Positions 1 through 6,722 of a stretch of 11,726 bases of DNA are shown here, piece by piece; within the stretch, counting starts at the first letter, position 1; every line of letters starts with the position of its first letter. Below the pieces are notes generated by a model. It saw only the letters and a list, made by a program, of their open reading frames with translations. It did not search any database and was not told the origin of the DNA. The position numbers and the translations under genes are program-made. The DNA is taken from NCBI GenBank assembly GCA_904502265.1, contig CAJGDT010000035.1, forward strand, positions 1 to 11,726, given 5' to 3'. This DNA is from an uncultured Barnesiella sp. Its GTDB lineage: Bacteria; Bacteroidota; Bacteroidia; Bacteroidales; Barnesiellaceae_A.

Positions 1-986
1 ACCTTACACTCCCCTATTTTTTTCATGAGAGTGATGTTAATTTTTTCGCCAATATTCTTTTTATCGTGTCGCATGAGGGTCAACAACTCGTCATAATCGT
101 CGCATGTAATGGCATAAGCTCCGTAATTTTGTTCGACAAAACGCGCCAAATCGTATATCACCGACGAGGGGAACGACAAGGCTCGATGCGCAATGAGCAG
201 TTCGCACACCAATCCCCATGCCACAGCATAGCCATGCGCGACGGTACGTCCATGTCTTTGCGAGTGCGCTTCGATAGCATGTCCTACGGTATGGCCCAAG
301 TTGAGCACTTTGCGCAAGCCCTTCTCGCAGGGGTCTTGCTCGACGATGCGCTGCTTGACTCCCACCGAATACTGCAACAAAGGCAACAGGGCATCGGCAT
401 CAAAGGTGGTTATATCGTAATCGAGCAACTCGTTGTAGTGCTTCTCACCATCTATCAGTCCGTGTTTCAACATCTCGGCATATCCCGACAGGAGCTCTTC
501 GCGGGGCAATGTGTCGAAAAATCGGGTAGAGACAACAACCATGCGCGGTTGAGCAAAGACTCCCACCTCGTTCTTGAGGCCGGCAAAGTTAATACCCGTC
601 TTACCACCTACAGCAGCATCCACTGCACCCAACAGCGTAGTGGGGATGTTGACAAAGGCCATACCACGCTTAAAGGTAGCCGCCGCCATACCACCCAAGT
701 CGGTCACCATACCACCACCTACATTGATGAGCAACGAATGGCGGGTAGCCCCTCGGGCACTCAATTCATTCCACACGTAAGCCAATGTATCGAGGCTCTT
801 GGCCTCATCACCGGCGGGGATGGTTATCACCTCGGCATCGGCTATACGCGATGACACGATGCGAGGCAACACACAACGACAGGTGTTGCTATCGCACAAC
901 ACAAAGTAGCGATCATAGCCCTCGGCACTACACAAGCGCTCGATAGCACCCTCTACCTGATTGGTAAAAACGACTTCGTGACTCAT
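1..986 (-). CDS. aroB: 3-dehydroquinate synthase (partial, C-terminus beyond the left edge)
   Basis: AroB converts DAHP to 3-dehydroquinate, the second step of the shikimate pathway, in the cytoplasm and with NAD+ and a divalent metal. My reading of the minus strand gives 328 residues with no stop, so the gene continues past base 1; full-length family members are about 350 residues. Visible marks are the nucleotide-binding stretch GGGMVTDLGG (about 90-99), the GGKTGIN loop (128-133), YAEMLKHG with the likely metal ligand Glu171, and GHTVGH with His232 and His236, followed by an HG at 251-252. The ATG at 986 overlaps the TGA of the upstream HAD gene as ATGA, so the two are probably co-transcribed and translationally coupled. 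No separate promoter or Shine-Dalgarno is visible. The identity is firm; only the C-terminus is missing. Confidence 0.96.
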   Translation of the reverse strand, partial: MSHEVVFTNQVEGAIERLCSAEGYDRYFVLCDSNTCRCVLPRIVSSRIADAEVITIPAGDEAKSLDTLAYVWNELSARGATRHSLLINVGGGMVTDLGGMAAATFKRGMAFVNIPTTLLGAVDAAVGGKTGINFAGLKNEVGVFAQPRMVVVSTRFFDTLPREELLSGYAEMLKHGLIDGEKHYNELLDYDITTFDADALLPLLQYSVGVKQRIVEQDPCEKGLRKVLNLGHTVGHAIEAHSQRHGRTVAHGYAVAWGLVCELLIAHRALSFPSSVIYDLARFVEQNYGAYAITCDDYDELLTLMRHDKKNIGEKINITLMKKIGECK

Positions 987-1729
987 AACCCTATCGTATT
1001 GATAACCTCAATCAACTCATCGACATGCTCGGCAAAGTGAGGCATCGAATCAAACACAATATCAGCACCGGCATCATACAACGCGGTGGCCGAGATAGGG
1101 CCTGTATTGACGGCAACCGTAAATACTCCGGCTGCCACACCGGCCTGCACACCCAAGGGAGCATTCTCTATCACAATAGCCTCGTGCGACTCCACACCGG
1201 CGCGTTGCAACCCCATCAAGTAAGGCTCGGGCGAGGGCTTGCCATGCTTCACATCCTCACCCGTTATGCGATAAGGCATATTGAACGCGCGGGGATAGTC
1301 GGTATCGAGCAATTCGAGCAAAGTACCCTGACTCGAGCCCGTAACCAACACCGTGCGCACATCGTGCGCCAAGAGCGATGCTATCATCTTATCGGCTGCC
1401 GGCCTACGCGAGGCCTCACCAAGTGCTCTGACTTGACGCACCTTCTCCTCATACAATGCCAATGACACCTCCTCGGGCGCATCATGGCCATACTCTCTAT
1501 TAAAAAACATATTGATCGTGCGCGTACGTGTGCTACCCTCGAGCAAGAAGAAATCCTCGCGAGTACAAGCTATGCCCAGCGGGGCTATGGTTCGATACCA
1601 CGCCTCGGCATGATGAGGCATAGAGTCGTACAACACACCATCCATATCGATAAGCGCCGCACGGCACTGCATAGATGTGCATCCGTGGCGCTCCAAATAT
1701 CTCTTTACTGCTTCTTTTATTTTCGACAT
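983..1729 (-). CDS. HAD-superfamily hydrolase, beta-phosphoglucomutase/phosphatase-like
   Basis: A 248-residue cytoplasmic HAD protein (subfamily I, with a helical cap). Motif I is DMDGV, with nucleophile Asp28 and acid/base Asp30. Motif II is VLVTGSS with Thr130, motif III is Lys164 in GKPSPEPY, and motif IV is IENAPLGVQAG with Glu188. These are the features of proteins annotated as beta-phosphoglucomutase or small sugar-phosphate phosphatase; the substrate cannot be read from sequence. I chose the ATG at 1729 (MSKIKEAV) because Bacteroides relatives, as I recall them, begin with a similar short helix before DMDGV. An ATG at 1735 would add two residues, and an ATG at 1672 would cut the N-terminal helix. 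The stop overlaps the aroB start by 4 bases. A TAGTTTTG promoter box ends only 9 bases upstream of the start, so the leader may be very short or absent. Confidence 0.88.
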   Translation of the reverse strand: MSKIKEAVKRYLERHGCTSMQCRAALIDMDGVLYDSMPHHAEAWYRTIAPLGIACTREDFFLLEGSTRTRTINMFFNREYGHDAPEEVSLALYEEKVRQVRALGEASRRPAADKMIASLLAHDVRTVLVTGSSQGTLLELLDTDYPRAFNMPYRITGEDVKHGKPSPEPYLMGLQRAGVESHEAIVIENAPLGVQAGVAAGVFTVAVNTGPISATALYDAGADIVFDSMPHFAEHVDELIEVINTIGL

Positions 1730-1738
1730 AATCATGTG

Positions 1739-1746
1739 CAAAACTA
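1739..1746 (-). promoter_or_regulatory. -7 promoter box for the HAD-aroB operon
   Basis: Read on the minus strand this is TAGTTTTG, a full match to the Bacteroides -7 consensus TAnnTTTG. No good -33 TTTG stands 19-21 bases upstream, so the call rests on the -7 box and its position. The box is followed by CAC and then ATG, so a start site at the usual distance would leave almost no leader. Confidence 0.5.
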
Positions 1747-1764
1747 CAAATTTTTTGTCACCTA

Positions 1765-1795
1765 TTTATTAATTCAAATAAAAACCGTAGTTTTG
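1765..1795 (+). promoter_or_regulatory. Promoter for the putative lipoprotein gene
   Basis: TAGTTTTG at 1788-1795 matches the Bacteroides -7 consensus TAnnTTTG. TTTA at 1765-1768 is one base off the -33 TTTG, with a 19-base spacer. Transcription would start near 1800, giving a leader of about 50 bases before the ATG at 1853. The box mirrors the one driving the divergent HAD gene. Confidence 0.6.
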
Positions 1796-1852
1796 TGCAA
1801 TAAAATCAAAGAATATCGAACATCTTATCATAAACCACAAAAGAGTAAAAAC

Positions 1853-2569
1853 ATGAAAATTCAAAAGTTATTCGCTATTGCAAGTATAGCACTCCTCGCT
1901 TCATGCGCCGGACAACCCTCACAACAAGACTACATCGACGCATTTGTAGAATATGAAGACACAAACATCGGTGATAAAGAAAATATCTCTATCGCACACG
2001 TACAAGATATCACTGTAGCCGACAGTATTGCTTACCTCACCAACTCATTGGCTCAAGAATACCAAGACCTACTTGCAGAGAAAAAACTCGCATGGGAGAA
2101 GAAGTTGGAAGATTGCGAGAAAGACGAACGCGCCAACATCCTTCGCCACGAGGACTACATGAAGAAATACGAAGCTGCCAAGCGTCAATATGGTAATAAC
2201 ATTAAATATAAAAACAAAATTGACGGATACTTGAAGGCAGCTCAAAAGCTCCCCTCAACACACGAGGAGTATCTCAAGTTCGACCGCAGTCGCAGCTACT
2301 CATTCACTCGCGACGCTGAGAACTTGCAAGCCGACTATGAACAAACCCTCGCCCTCACACTCGAAGGTTATGCCGCTCAGTCGCCGGCTATCACCGCCTT
2401 CGGCGAGCGCAAGCCCGAAGAAGTTGTTGCATCGGCCTACACCATCAATTACCAAAACAACAACGGAGAATGTGCGTCGGAAATATATATTTTCAGCAAC
2501 GAACCCATCAAGGTTTTGGACAAAAGCAACAACAACAATGTTACTATTCTAAATTATAACGCTGAGTAA
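1853..2569 (+). CDS. Putative lipoprotein with charged helical middle, function unknown
   Basis: A 238-residue protein whose N-terminus (two Lys, a hydrophobic run, then LLASC) is a lipoprotein signal with the lipidated Cys at residue 18. The residues after Cys18 (AGQPSQQ) lack the acidic stretch that often sends Bacteroides lipoproteins to the cell surface, so periplasmic anchoring is more likely (inference). Residues of about 60-150 are rich in Lys, Glu and Ala and look helical, perhaps coiled coil. The C-terminal third is less charged and Asn-rich near the end. I recognise no family. The reading frame stays open upstream to 1484, but the signal peptide, the promoter at 1765-1795 and the A-rich leader place the start at the ATG at 1853. 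It stands alone: 283 bases... no, 219 bases of non-coding DNA separate it from acpP, and the gene to its left is divergent. Confidence 0.82.
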   Translation: MKIQKLFAIASIALLASCAGQPSQQDYIDAFVEYEDTNIGDKENISIAHVQDITVADSIAYLTNSLAQEYQDLLAEKKLAWEKKLEDCEKDERANILRHEDYMKKYEAAKRQYGNNIKYKNKIDGYLKAAQKLPSTHEEYLKFDRSRSYSFTRDAENLQADYEQTLALTLEGYAAQSPAITAFGERKPEEVVASAYTINYQNNNGECASEIYIFSNEPIKVLDKSNNNNVTILNYNAE

Positions 2570-2788
2570 AAATAAGCACAAAGTTGCCGGGCTCATGCAT
2601 CAAAAACATTGTGCATAAAGCGCAAAAAAGTGAAAATAGTTGCAAATCGATGCACATTAACAGCCCACGTGTGCAGTAAAAAGCATTTTCTTAACACGAA
2701 ATAGCAAATAATTCGCCAAAATGCATTTTCTTTGCAATGCATTTTTTGAAGAAAACTTCTTATTAATTCATTTTAAAAAAGAAAAACT
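2570..2788 (+). promoter_or_regulatory. TGCA-rich leader/promoter region of acpP-fabF-rnc
   Basis: This 219-base stretch has no plausible gene. It holds eight TGCA tetramers between 2596 and 2741, and three copies of a GCATTTT element at 2683, 2723 and 2739. The last 40 bases are A/T-rich and end in an A-rich run before the acpP ATG, as is usual for strongly translated Bacteroidota genes. The nearest approach to a vegetative -7 box is TTTCTTTG at 2727-2734, which has one mismatch and no matching -33, so I cannot fix the start site. A weak inverted repeat (2576-2581 with 2609-2614) is too poor to call a terminator for the upstream gene. Confidence 0.5.
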
Positions 2789-3031
2789 ATGTCTGAAGTT
2801 GCAGTAAAAGTAAGATCTATCATCGCAGAACGTTTGGGTCGTCCCGAGTCTGCCGTTACAAATGAAGCTAGCTTCACTAACGATTTGGGTGCCGATTCAC
2901 TCGATACAGTAGAAATGATCATGGATTTCGAAAACACTTTCGATATCAAAATTCCCGATGAGGAAGCTGAAAAGATTACAACTGTAGGCGAAGCTATCGA
3001 GCACATCGAAAAGGCTCTTGCCGACAAATAA
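2789..3031 (+). CDS. acpP: Acyl carrier protein
   Basis: An 80-residue acidic protein, the normal length for ACP. It carries growing fatty acyl chains on a phosphopantetheine arm in type II fatty-acid synthesis. The attachment site is Ser37 in GADSLD, followed by the conserved TVEMIMDFE helix that docks on partner enzymes. The C-terminal helix (TTVGEAIEHIEKAL) is also typical. The ATG follows an A-rich run rather than a Shine-Dalgarno sequence. Only three bases separate its stop from fabF, so the two are almost surely one transcript. The TGCA-rich region upstream probably controls it. Confidence 0.98.
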   Translation: MSEVAVKVRSIIAERLGRPESAVTNEASFTNDLGADSLDTVEMIMDFENTFDIKIPDEEAEKITTVGEAIEHIEKALADK

Positions 3032-3034
3032 TTT

Positions 3035-4300
3035 ATGGAACTCAAAAGAGTTGTAGTAACAGGTCTGGGTTCAATTACGCCATTGGGCAACAACGTTTCA
3101 GAAACATGGAACGCCGCCATCAATGGAGTAAGTGGAGCCGGACCTATTACACATTTTGATGCCAGCGAGTTCAAGACTCAATTTGCCTGCGAAGTAAAAA
3201 ATTTCGACCCGCTCAATTACTTTGACAACGCCAAAGATGCGCGTAAGCTCGACCTTTTTGCTCAATATGCTATCGCAGCCGTAAGAGAGGCCATGAACGA
3301 TTCAGGCATCGATGTAGAGAAAATCAACCGTGAACGTGCCGGTGTTATTTATGCGGCCGGTATTGGTGGTTTGGGAACTTTCGAACAAGAAGTATCCAAC
3401 TACGCATTACACCCCGAAAGAGGCCCTCGCTATAGTCCCTTCTTCATCCCCAAGATGATTGCCGACATAGCAGCAGGACAAATATCTATGATCTATGGAT
3501 TCCACGGCCCCAACTTCGGCACCGTTTCGGCATGTGCTTCATCTAACCACTCTCTGATTGACGCCTACAATTACATCCGCTTAGGTAAAGCCGATGTAAT
3601 CATATCAGGTGGTGCCGAAGCTGCAATATACGCTTGTGGCGTTGGCGGCTTCAACTCGATGCACGCGCTCTCTACTCGCAACGATTCACCCCAAACGGCA
3701 TCGCGCCCATTCAGTGGCTCTCGCGATGGTTTCGTTATGGGTGAAGGTGGTAGCTGTCTCATCCTCGAAGAGATGGAACACGCCTTGGCTCGTGGAGCTA
3801 AAATTTATGCTGAGATTGCAGGTGGTGGTCTTGCTGCCGATGCATATCACCTTACAGCCACTCACCCCGAGGGTTTGGGTGCTAAACTCGTGATGCGCAA
3901 CGCTCTTGAAGACGCCGAAATGAAGCCTGAGGATATTGACTATATAAACACTCACGGTACATCAACACCCGTTGGTGACATATCGGAGGTTAAAGCCATC
4001 AAAGAAGTATTTGGTGAACATGCTTATAAGCTCAATATCAGCTCAACCAAATCAATGACAGGACACCTTCTTGGTGCCGCCGGTGCACTTGAGGCTGTAC
4101 TCTGTATCAAGGCTATGGAGAATGGTATCGTTCCGCCCACTATCAACCACGAAGAGGGTGACAACGATCCCGAGATTGACTACAATCTCAACTTTACATT
4201 TAACAAAGCTCAAAAACGCGAAATACGTGCTGCTATGTCAAACACATTTGGTTTTGGCGGTCACAACGCATGTGTTATCTTGAAAAAATTTGAGAAATAA
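3035..4300 (+). CDS. fabF: 3-oxoacyl-[acyl-carrier-protein] synthase II (KAS II)
   Basis: FabF condenses malonyl-ACP with acyl-ACP in the elongation steps of fatty-acid synthesis. At 421 residues it is the usual length or slightly longer than the family norm. The thiolase-fold active site is complete: nucleophile Cys167 in VSACASS, His307 in NTHGTSTPVGD, Lys339 in SSTKSMTGH, and His344. The glycine-rich SNTFGFGGHNA end (402-412) is also present. The His-His pair separates it from FabH, which has His-Asn. It starts three bases after the acpP stop, and rnc starts at once after its own stop, so acpP-fabF-rnc reads as one operon, an order common in Bacteroidota. Confidence 0.97.
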   Translation: MELKRVVVTGLGSITPLGNNVSETWNAAINGVSGAGPITHFDASEFKTQFACEVKNFDPLNYFDNAKDARKLDLFAQYAIAAVREAMNDSGIDVEKINRERAGVIYAAGIGGLGTFEQEVSNYALHPERGPRYSPFFIPKMIADIAAGQISMIYGFHGPNFGTVSACASSNHSLIDAYNYIRLGKADVIISGGAEAAIYACGVGGFNSMHALSTRNDSPQTASRPFSGSRDGFVMGEGGSCLILEEMEHALARGAKIYAEIAGGGLAADAYHLTATHPEGLGAKLVMRNALEDAEMKPEDIDYINTHGTSTPVGDISEVKAIKEVFGEHAYKLNISSTKSMTGHLLGAAGALEAVLCIKAMENGIVPPTINHEEGDNDPEIDYNLNFTFNKAQKREIRAAMSNTFGFGGHNACVILKKFEK

Positions 4301-4301
4301 C

Positions 4302-5084
4302 GTGTTTCAATCTATCTATAAACGTATAAGGCTCTTGACGAAATGTCGTCAAGAGCCTTATCGTATTTTCTACGACATGCTTGGGTTTTGCCCCAATGAC
4401 ATCACTCTCTTTCAACAAGCATGCCGACACCGCTCGGTGGGTCGCAACAACCATGAAGGTGGCAACAACGAGCGTCTGGAATTTCTTGGCGATGCTGTCT
4501 TGAGTGCCATTGCATCCGACATTATCTACAAGACTTTCAACAACAAAGATGAAGGCTTCTTATCGAAGACCCGTTCAAAAATAGTACAACGCGAAACACT
4601 CAATCACGTAGCCTTGGATCTCGGCATGGACAAGATTGTCGAAATCACCATCCACTCGCAATCGCACAATAACAACACCTACGGCAATGCCCTCGAGGCG
4701 CTGATAGGTGCTATATATCTCGACCAAGGATACGAGAAATGCCGAAAAATTGTTGAGGAGAAAATCATCCTAAAACACATTGATATAAAGAAACTGGCTC
4801 AACAAGAGGTCAACTTCAAGTCACGCCTGATCGAATGGTGTCAGCACCACCACATACCCTATACTTTCGACATCGACGACATCTCAACCGACGAGCACAA
4901 GAACCCCATATTCCACGCACGAGTATTAGTTGCCAACCGACAATTGGGCGAAGGCCGTGGATACACCAAGAAAGAGGCTCAACAAGTTGCGGCACAAGCT
5001 GCTCTCCAATTCATCAAGAAACAGAAGAATTTTGCCGAAGAGCTCCTAAATAGTCTCGCCAACAACCAAACCAGACAAGAGTAA
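4302..5084 (+). CDS. rnc: Ribonuclease III
   Basis: RNase III cuts double-stranded RNA, including rRNA precursors and structured mRNAs. The catalytic domain carries the signature NNERLEFLGDA (55-65, with Glu60 and Asp64) and EALIGAIYLDQG with Glu132. The double-stranded RNA-binding domain spans about 170-240 and ends in YTKKEAQQVAAQAAL. Length is 260 residues. I chose the GTG at 4302, one base after the fabF stop, because the resulting N-terminus (MFQSIYKRIRLL) resembles what I recall of Bacteroides RNase III. A TTG at 4290 would overlap fabF, and the first ATG is at 4377. Two oddities stand out: a perfect 16-bp inverted repeat covers codons 9-20, and the residue that should match the E. coli metal ligand Asp114 is Asn129 (YGNALEAL). 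Confidence 0.94.
   Translation: MFQSIYKRIRLLTKCRQEPYRIFYDMLGFCPNDITLFQQACRHRSVGRNNHEGGNNERLEFLGDAVLSAIASDIIYKTFNNKDEGFLSKTRSKIVQRETLNHVALDLGMDKIVEITIHSQSHNNNTYGNALEALIGAIYLDQGYEKCRKIVEEKIILKHIDIKKLAQQEVNFKSRLIEWCQHHHIPYTFDIDDISTDEHKNPIFHARVLVANRQLGEGRGYTKKEAQQVAAQAALQFIKKQKNFAEELLNSLANNQTRQE
4326..4361 (+). promoter_or_regulatory. Perfect 16-bp hairpin inside the start of rnc
   Basis: Bases 4326-4341 and 4346-4361 are exact reverse complements around a 4-base loop (AATG). The stem has 7 G:C and 9 A:U pairs and may extend by three more pairs past a one-base bulge. It begins 25 bases after the fabF stop and is followed by a short T-rich run (4365-4369). It could be an RNase III self-cleavage site, an attenuator between fabF and rnc, or a stabiliser of the acpP-fabF message. 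The structure is seen; the role is inference. Confidence 0.75.
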
Positions 5085-5103
5085 CAAGATTATCCCCCCC
5101 TTT

Positions 5104-5146
5104 AAAACAAAGAGGCCACATTCATCATGCAGCCTCAGTTTTGTTA
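5104..5146. terminator. Probable bidirectional terminator between rnc and the GH43-like gene
   Basis: GAGGC (5112-5116) pairs with GCCTC (5132-5136) over a 15-base loop that can form a further three pairs. An A-rich run precedes the stem and GTTTTGTT follows it, so it could end transcripts from both directions. The two flanking genes converge here. The stem is short, so confidence is moderate. Confidence 0.55.
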
Positions 5147-5164
5147 TTGCTATAATCATCTTGC

Positions 5165-6118
5165 TTAGTCTTGCAACAAGCCATCGAGAATAGAACGACT
5201 CACCTCGAAGGCCGTACCATGACGCATTCCTTGCGGGAAAGATACAGAGTCCGACACATCTTCCCAGTGTTGCATATCCTTCGAACGCACAGCACCATAC
5301 TTACCCTCCATATACTTGTCGAAGTAGACATATACATACTCTCCTACTCGCAACGGGGCAGCACCTTCCGCCCAATAGTCACCGGTAATAGGTTCTGACA
5401 CAGTTGTAGGGAAGTCATACGGCAAGTTATTCGATGTAACACGGATATTCTTCTCAGCCGGCAACGAATTCTCGTTCTTCACAAAGAGATAGTATGTATC
5501 ATCTTGGGCATAAATAGCTCCATCAATAACGGAGAATCCGGGTTCGAAGAACAATTTTGTCTCACTAAACACCTTAAAATCACGTGTTGTAAGGTAATAT
5601 TGACGGTGATTCAAGCCCTTCTCATTCTCGGCCACAGGCAACTCGGGAAACGCCCCGGGCACAGTCGACGACCAAAAGATATAGAAGGTACTATCCTTTT
5701 TATTATAGAACAACTCGGGAGCCCATGTATTTTTAGTACCCTCATAACCCTCCATAGCCGGCACATAGAGCTGCTCCGACCAGTTTTTCAGGTCTTGAGA
5801 ATGCGCATAACCAAACCCTTGATCCCACCAGCCGGTAGTCCACACCATATGGAATGTACCATTTTCATCCTGTACAATACTGGGGTCGCGCATCAACTTG
5901 TCCTTACCTAACTCGGGCACCAACAATACAGAGTCATTATGCAATGCAGTCCATTGCAATCCATCAACACTGTAAGCAAGGTGCAATCCATCACCATTGC
6001 CATTGAAGTAAGAGAACATATATACACTCTCTTCCTCAGACGATATAGCTTGTTTATTAATACAAGAGCAGGTAGCGAGTACTATACTCACTACCCACAA
6101 CAATTTATACTTGATCAT
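5165..6118 (-). CDS. GH43-like glycosidase lipoprotein
   Basis: A 317-residue secreted protein with a lipoprotein-type signal (hydrophobic run, then ATCSC; Cys17 or Cys19 would be lipidated, and neither lipobox is ideal). The rest reads as a five-bladed beta-propeller of the GH43/GH117 type. Repeated blade motifs include RDPSI (Asp78), the HMVWTTGWWDQ stretch, WAPELFY (Glu135), VIDGAIY (Asp199) and WAEGAAP (Glu251). By analogy with GH43, Asp78 may be the general base, Asp199 the pKa modulator and Glu251 the general acid. This assignment is inference. GH43 enzymes commonly cleave arabinose, xylose or galactose side chains; the substrate here is unknown. It starts 8 bases after the adk stop, so it is probably the last gene of the hpt-adk operon, an unexpected place for a glycosidase. 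No SusC/SusD pair is nearby. Confidence 0.8.
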   Translation of the reverse strand: MIKYKLLWVVSIVLATCSCINKQAISSEEESVYMFSYFNGNGDGLHLAYSVDGLQWTALHNDSVLLVPELGKDKLMRDPSIVQDENGTFHMVWTTGWWDQGFGYAHSQDLKNWSEQLYVPAMEGYEGTKNTWAPELFYNKKDSTFYIFWSSTVPGAFPELPVAENEKGLNHRQYYLTTRDFKVFSETKLFFEPGFSVIDGAIYAQDDTYYLFVKNENSLPAEKNIRVTSNNLPYDFPTTVSEPITGDYWAEGAAPLRVGEYVYVYFDKYMEGKYGAVRSKDMQHWEDVSDSVSFPQGMRHGTAFEVSRSILDGLLQD

Positions 6119-6126
6119 ACGAATAA

Positions 6127-6702
6127 TTAACGACGATGTTTCTCTACAACACTCTTGATGTTGGCAAAAATATCTTCGATACTTCCCATGCCGTGCACGG
6201 CCTCATACTTGCCTTGCTCCTTATAATGGTCGCGCAACACGTTAGTTTGGTTATTATATACTTCGAGACGCTTCTTGATTGTTTCCATATTGTCATCACT
6301 ACGACCCGATGTCTTTCCGCGATTGATAAGGCGTTCAACCAACTCCTCTTCCTCAACTTCAAGACCCACTACAATATCCAACTTGCCACCACGCTTCTCC
6401 AACAACACATCTAAAGCATCAGCTTGATGAATGGTACGAGGGAATCCGTCAAAAACAACACCCTTAGCACTTTCAGGGTGAGCCGACAACACATCATCCA
6501 AAATATCAATCATCAACTCATCGGGAATGAGGTGACCTTGCGAGATATAAGAATCGGCAATCTTACCCAACTCAGTACCTTGTGCAATCTGCGCACGCAA
6601 CACATCACCGGTAGATATATGATAGTAACCATACTCCTCAATAAGCAATGCGCTTTGTGTACCTTTTCCTGAGCCGGGAGCTCCAAATAATACTATATTC
6701 AT
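6127..6702 (-). CDS. adk: Adenylate kinase
   Basis: Adk interconverts ATP + AMP and 2 ADP in the cytoplasm. The 191-residue protein has the P-loop GAPGSGKGT (7-15), the AMP-site segment STGDVLR (30-36), the DGFPRT motif (85-90) and a short LID around RGKTSGRSDDN (128-138). The short LID, without the zinc-binding Cys residues, makes it the short bacterial form. It begins 20 bases after the hpt stop and has no promoter of its own that I can see. Pairing with hpt makes sense, since salvage of purine bases yields the nucleotide monophosphates that kinases then charge. In many Bacteroidales, as I recall, obgE follows adk; here a glycosidase does. Confidence 0.97.
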   Translation of the reverse strand: MNIVLFGAPGSGKGTQSALLIEEYGYYHISTGDVLRAQIAQGTELGKIADSYISQGHLIPDELMIDILDDVLSAHPESAKGVVFDGFPRTIHQADALDVLLEKRGGKLDIVVGLEVEEEELVERLINRGKTSGRSDDNMETIKKRLEVYNNQTNVLRDHYKEQGKYEAVHGMGSIEDIFANIKSVVEKHRR

Positions 6703-6722
6703 ATCTTGTTATCTTTATTTTT

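Noticed and set aside
66..854. A 262-residue plus-strand reading frame
   Set aside because: It is antisense to aroB, whose minus-strand frame carries every family motif; the plus frame has no recognisable domain.
1025..1465. A 146-residue plus-strand reading frame
   Set aside because: Antisense shadow of the HAD gene, which shows all four HAD motifs.
1484..1852. Upstream extension of the lipoprotein frame
   Set aside because: It crosses the promoter and the divergent HAD gene and would bury the signal peptide inside the protein.
2576..2614. Possible terminator hairpin after the lipoprotein gene
   Set aside because: Only six pairs around a 27-base loop and no T-run.
3571..3955. Minus-strand and alternative-frame readings within fabF
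   Set aside because: They are shadows of a strongly coding gene with a complete active site.
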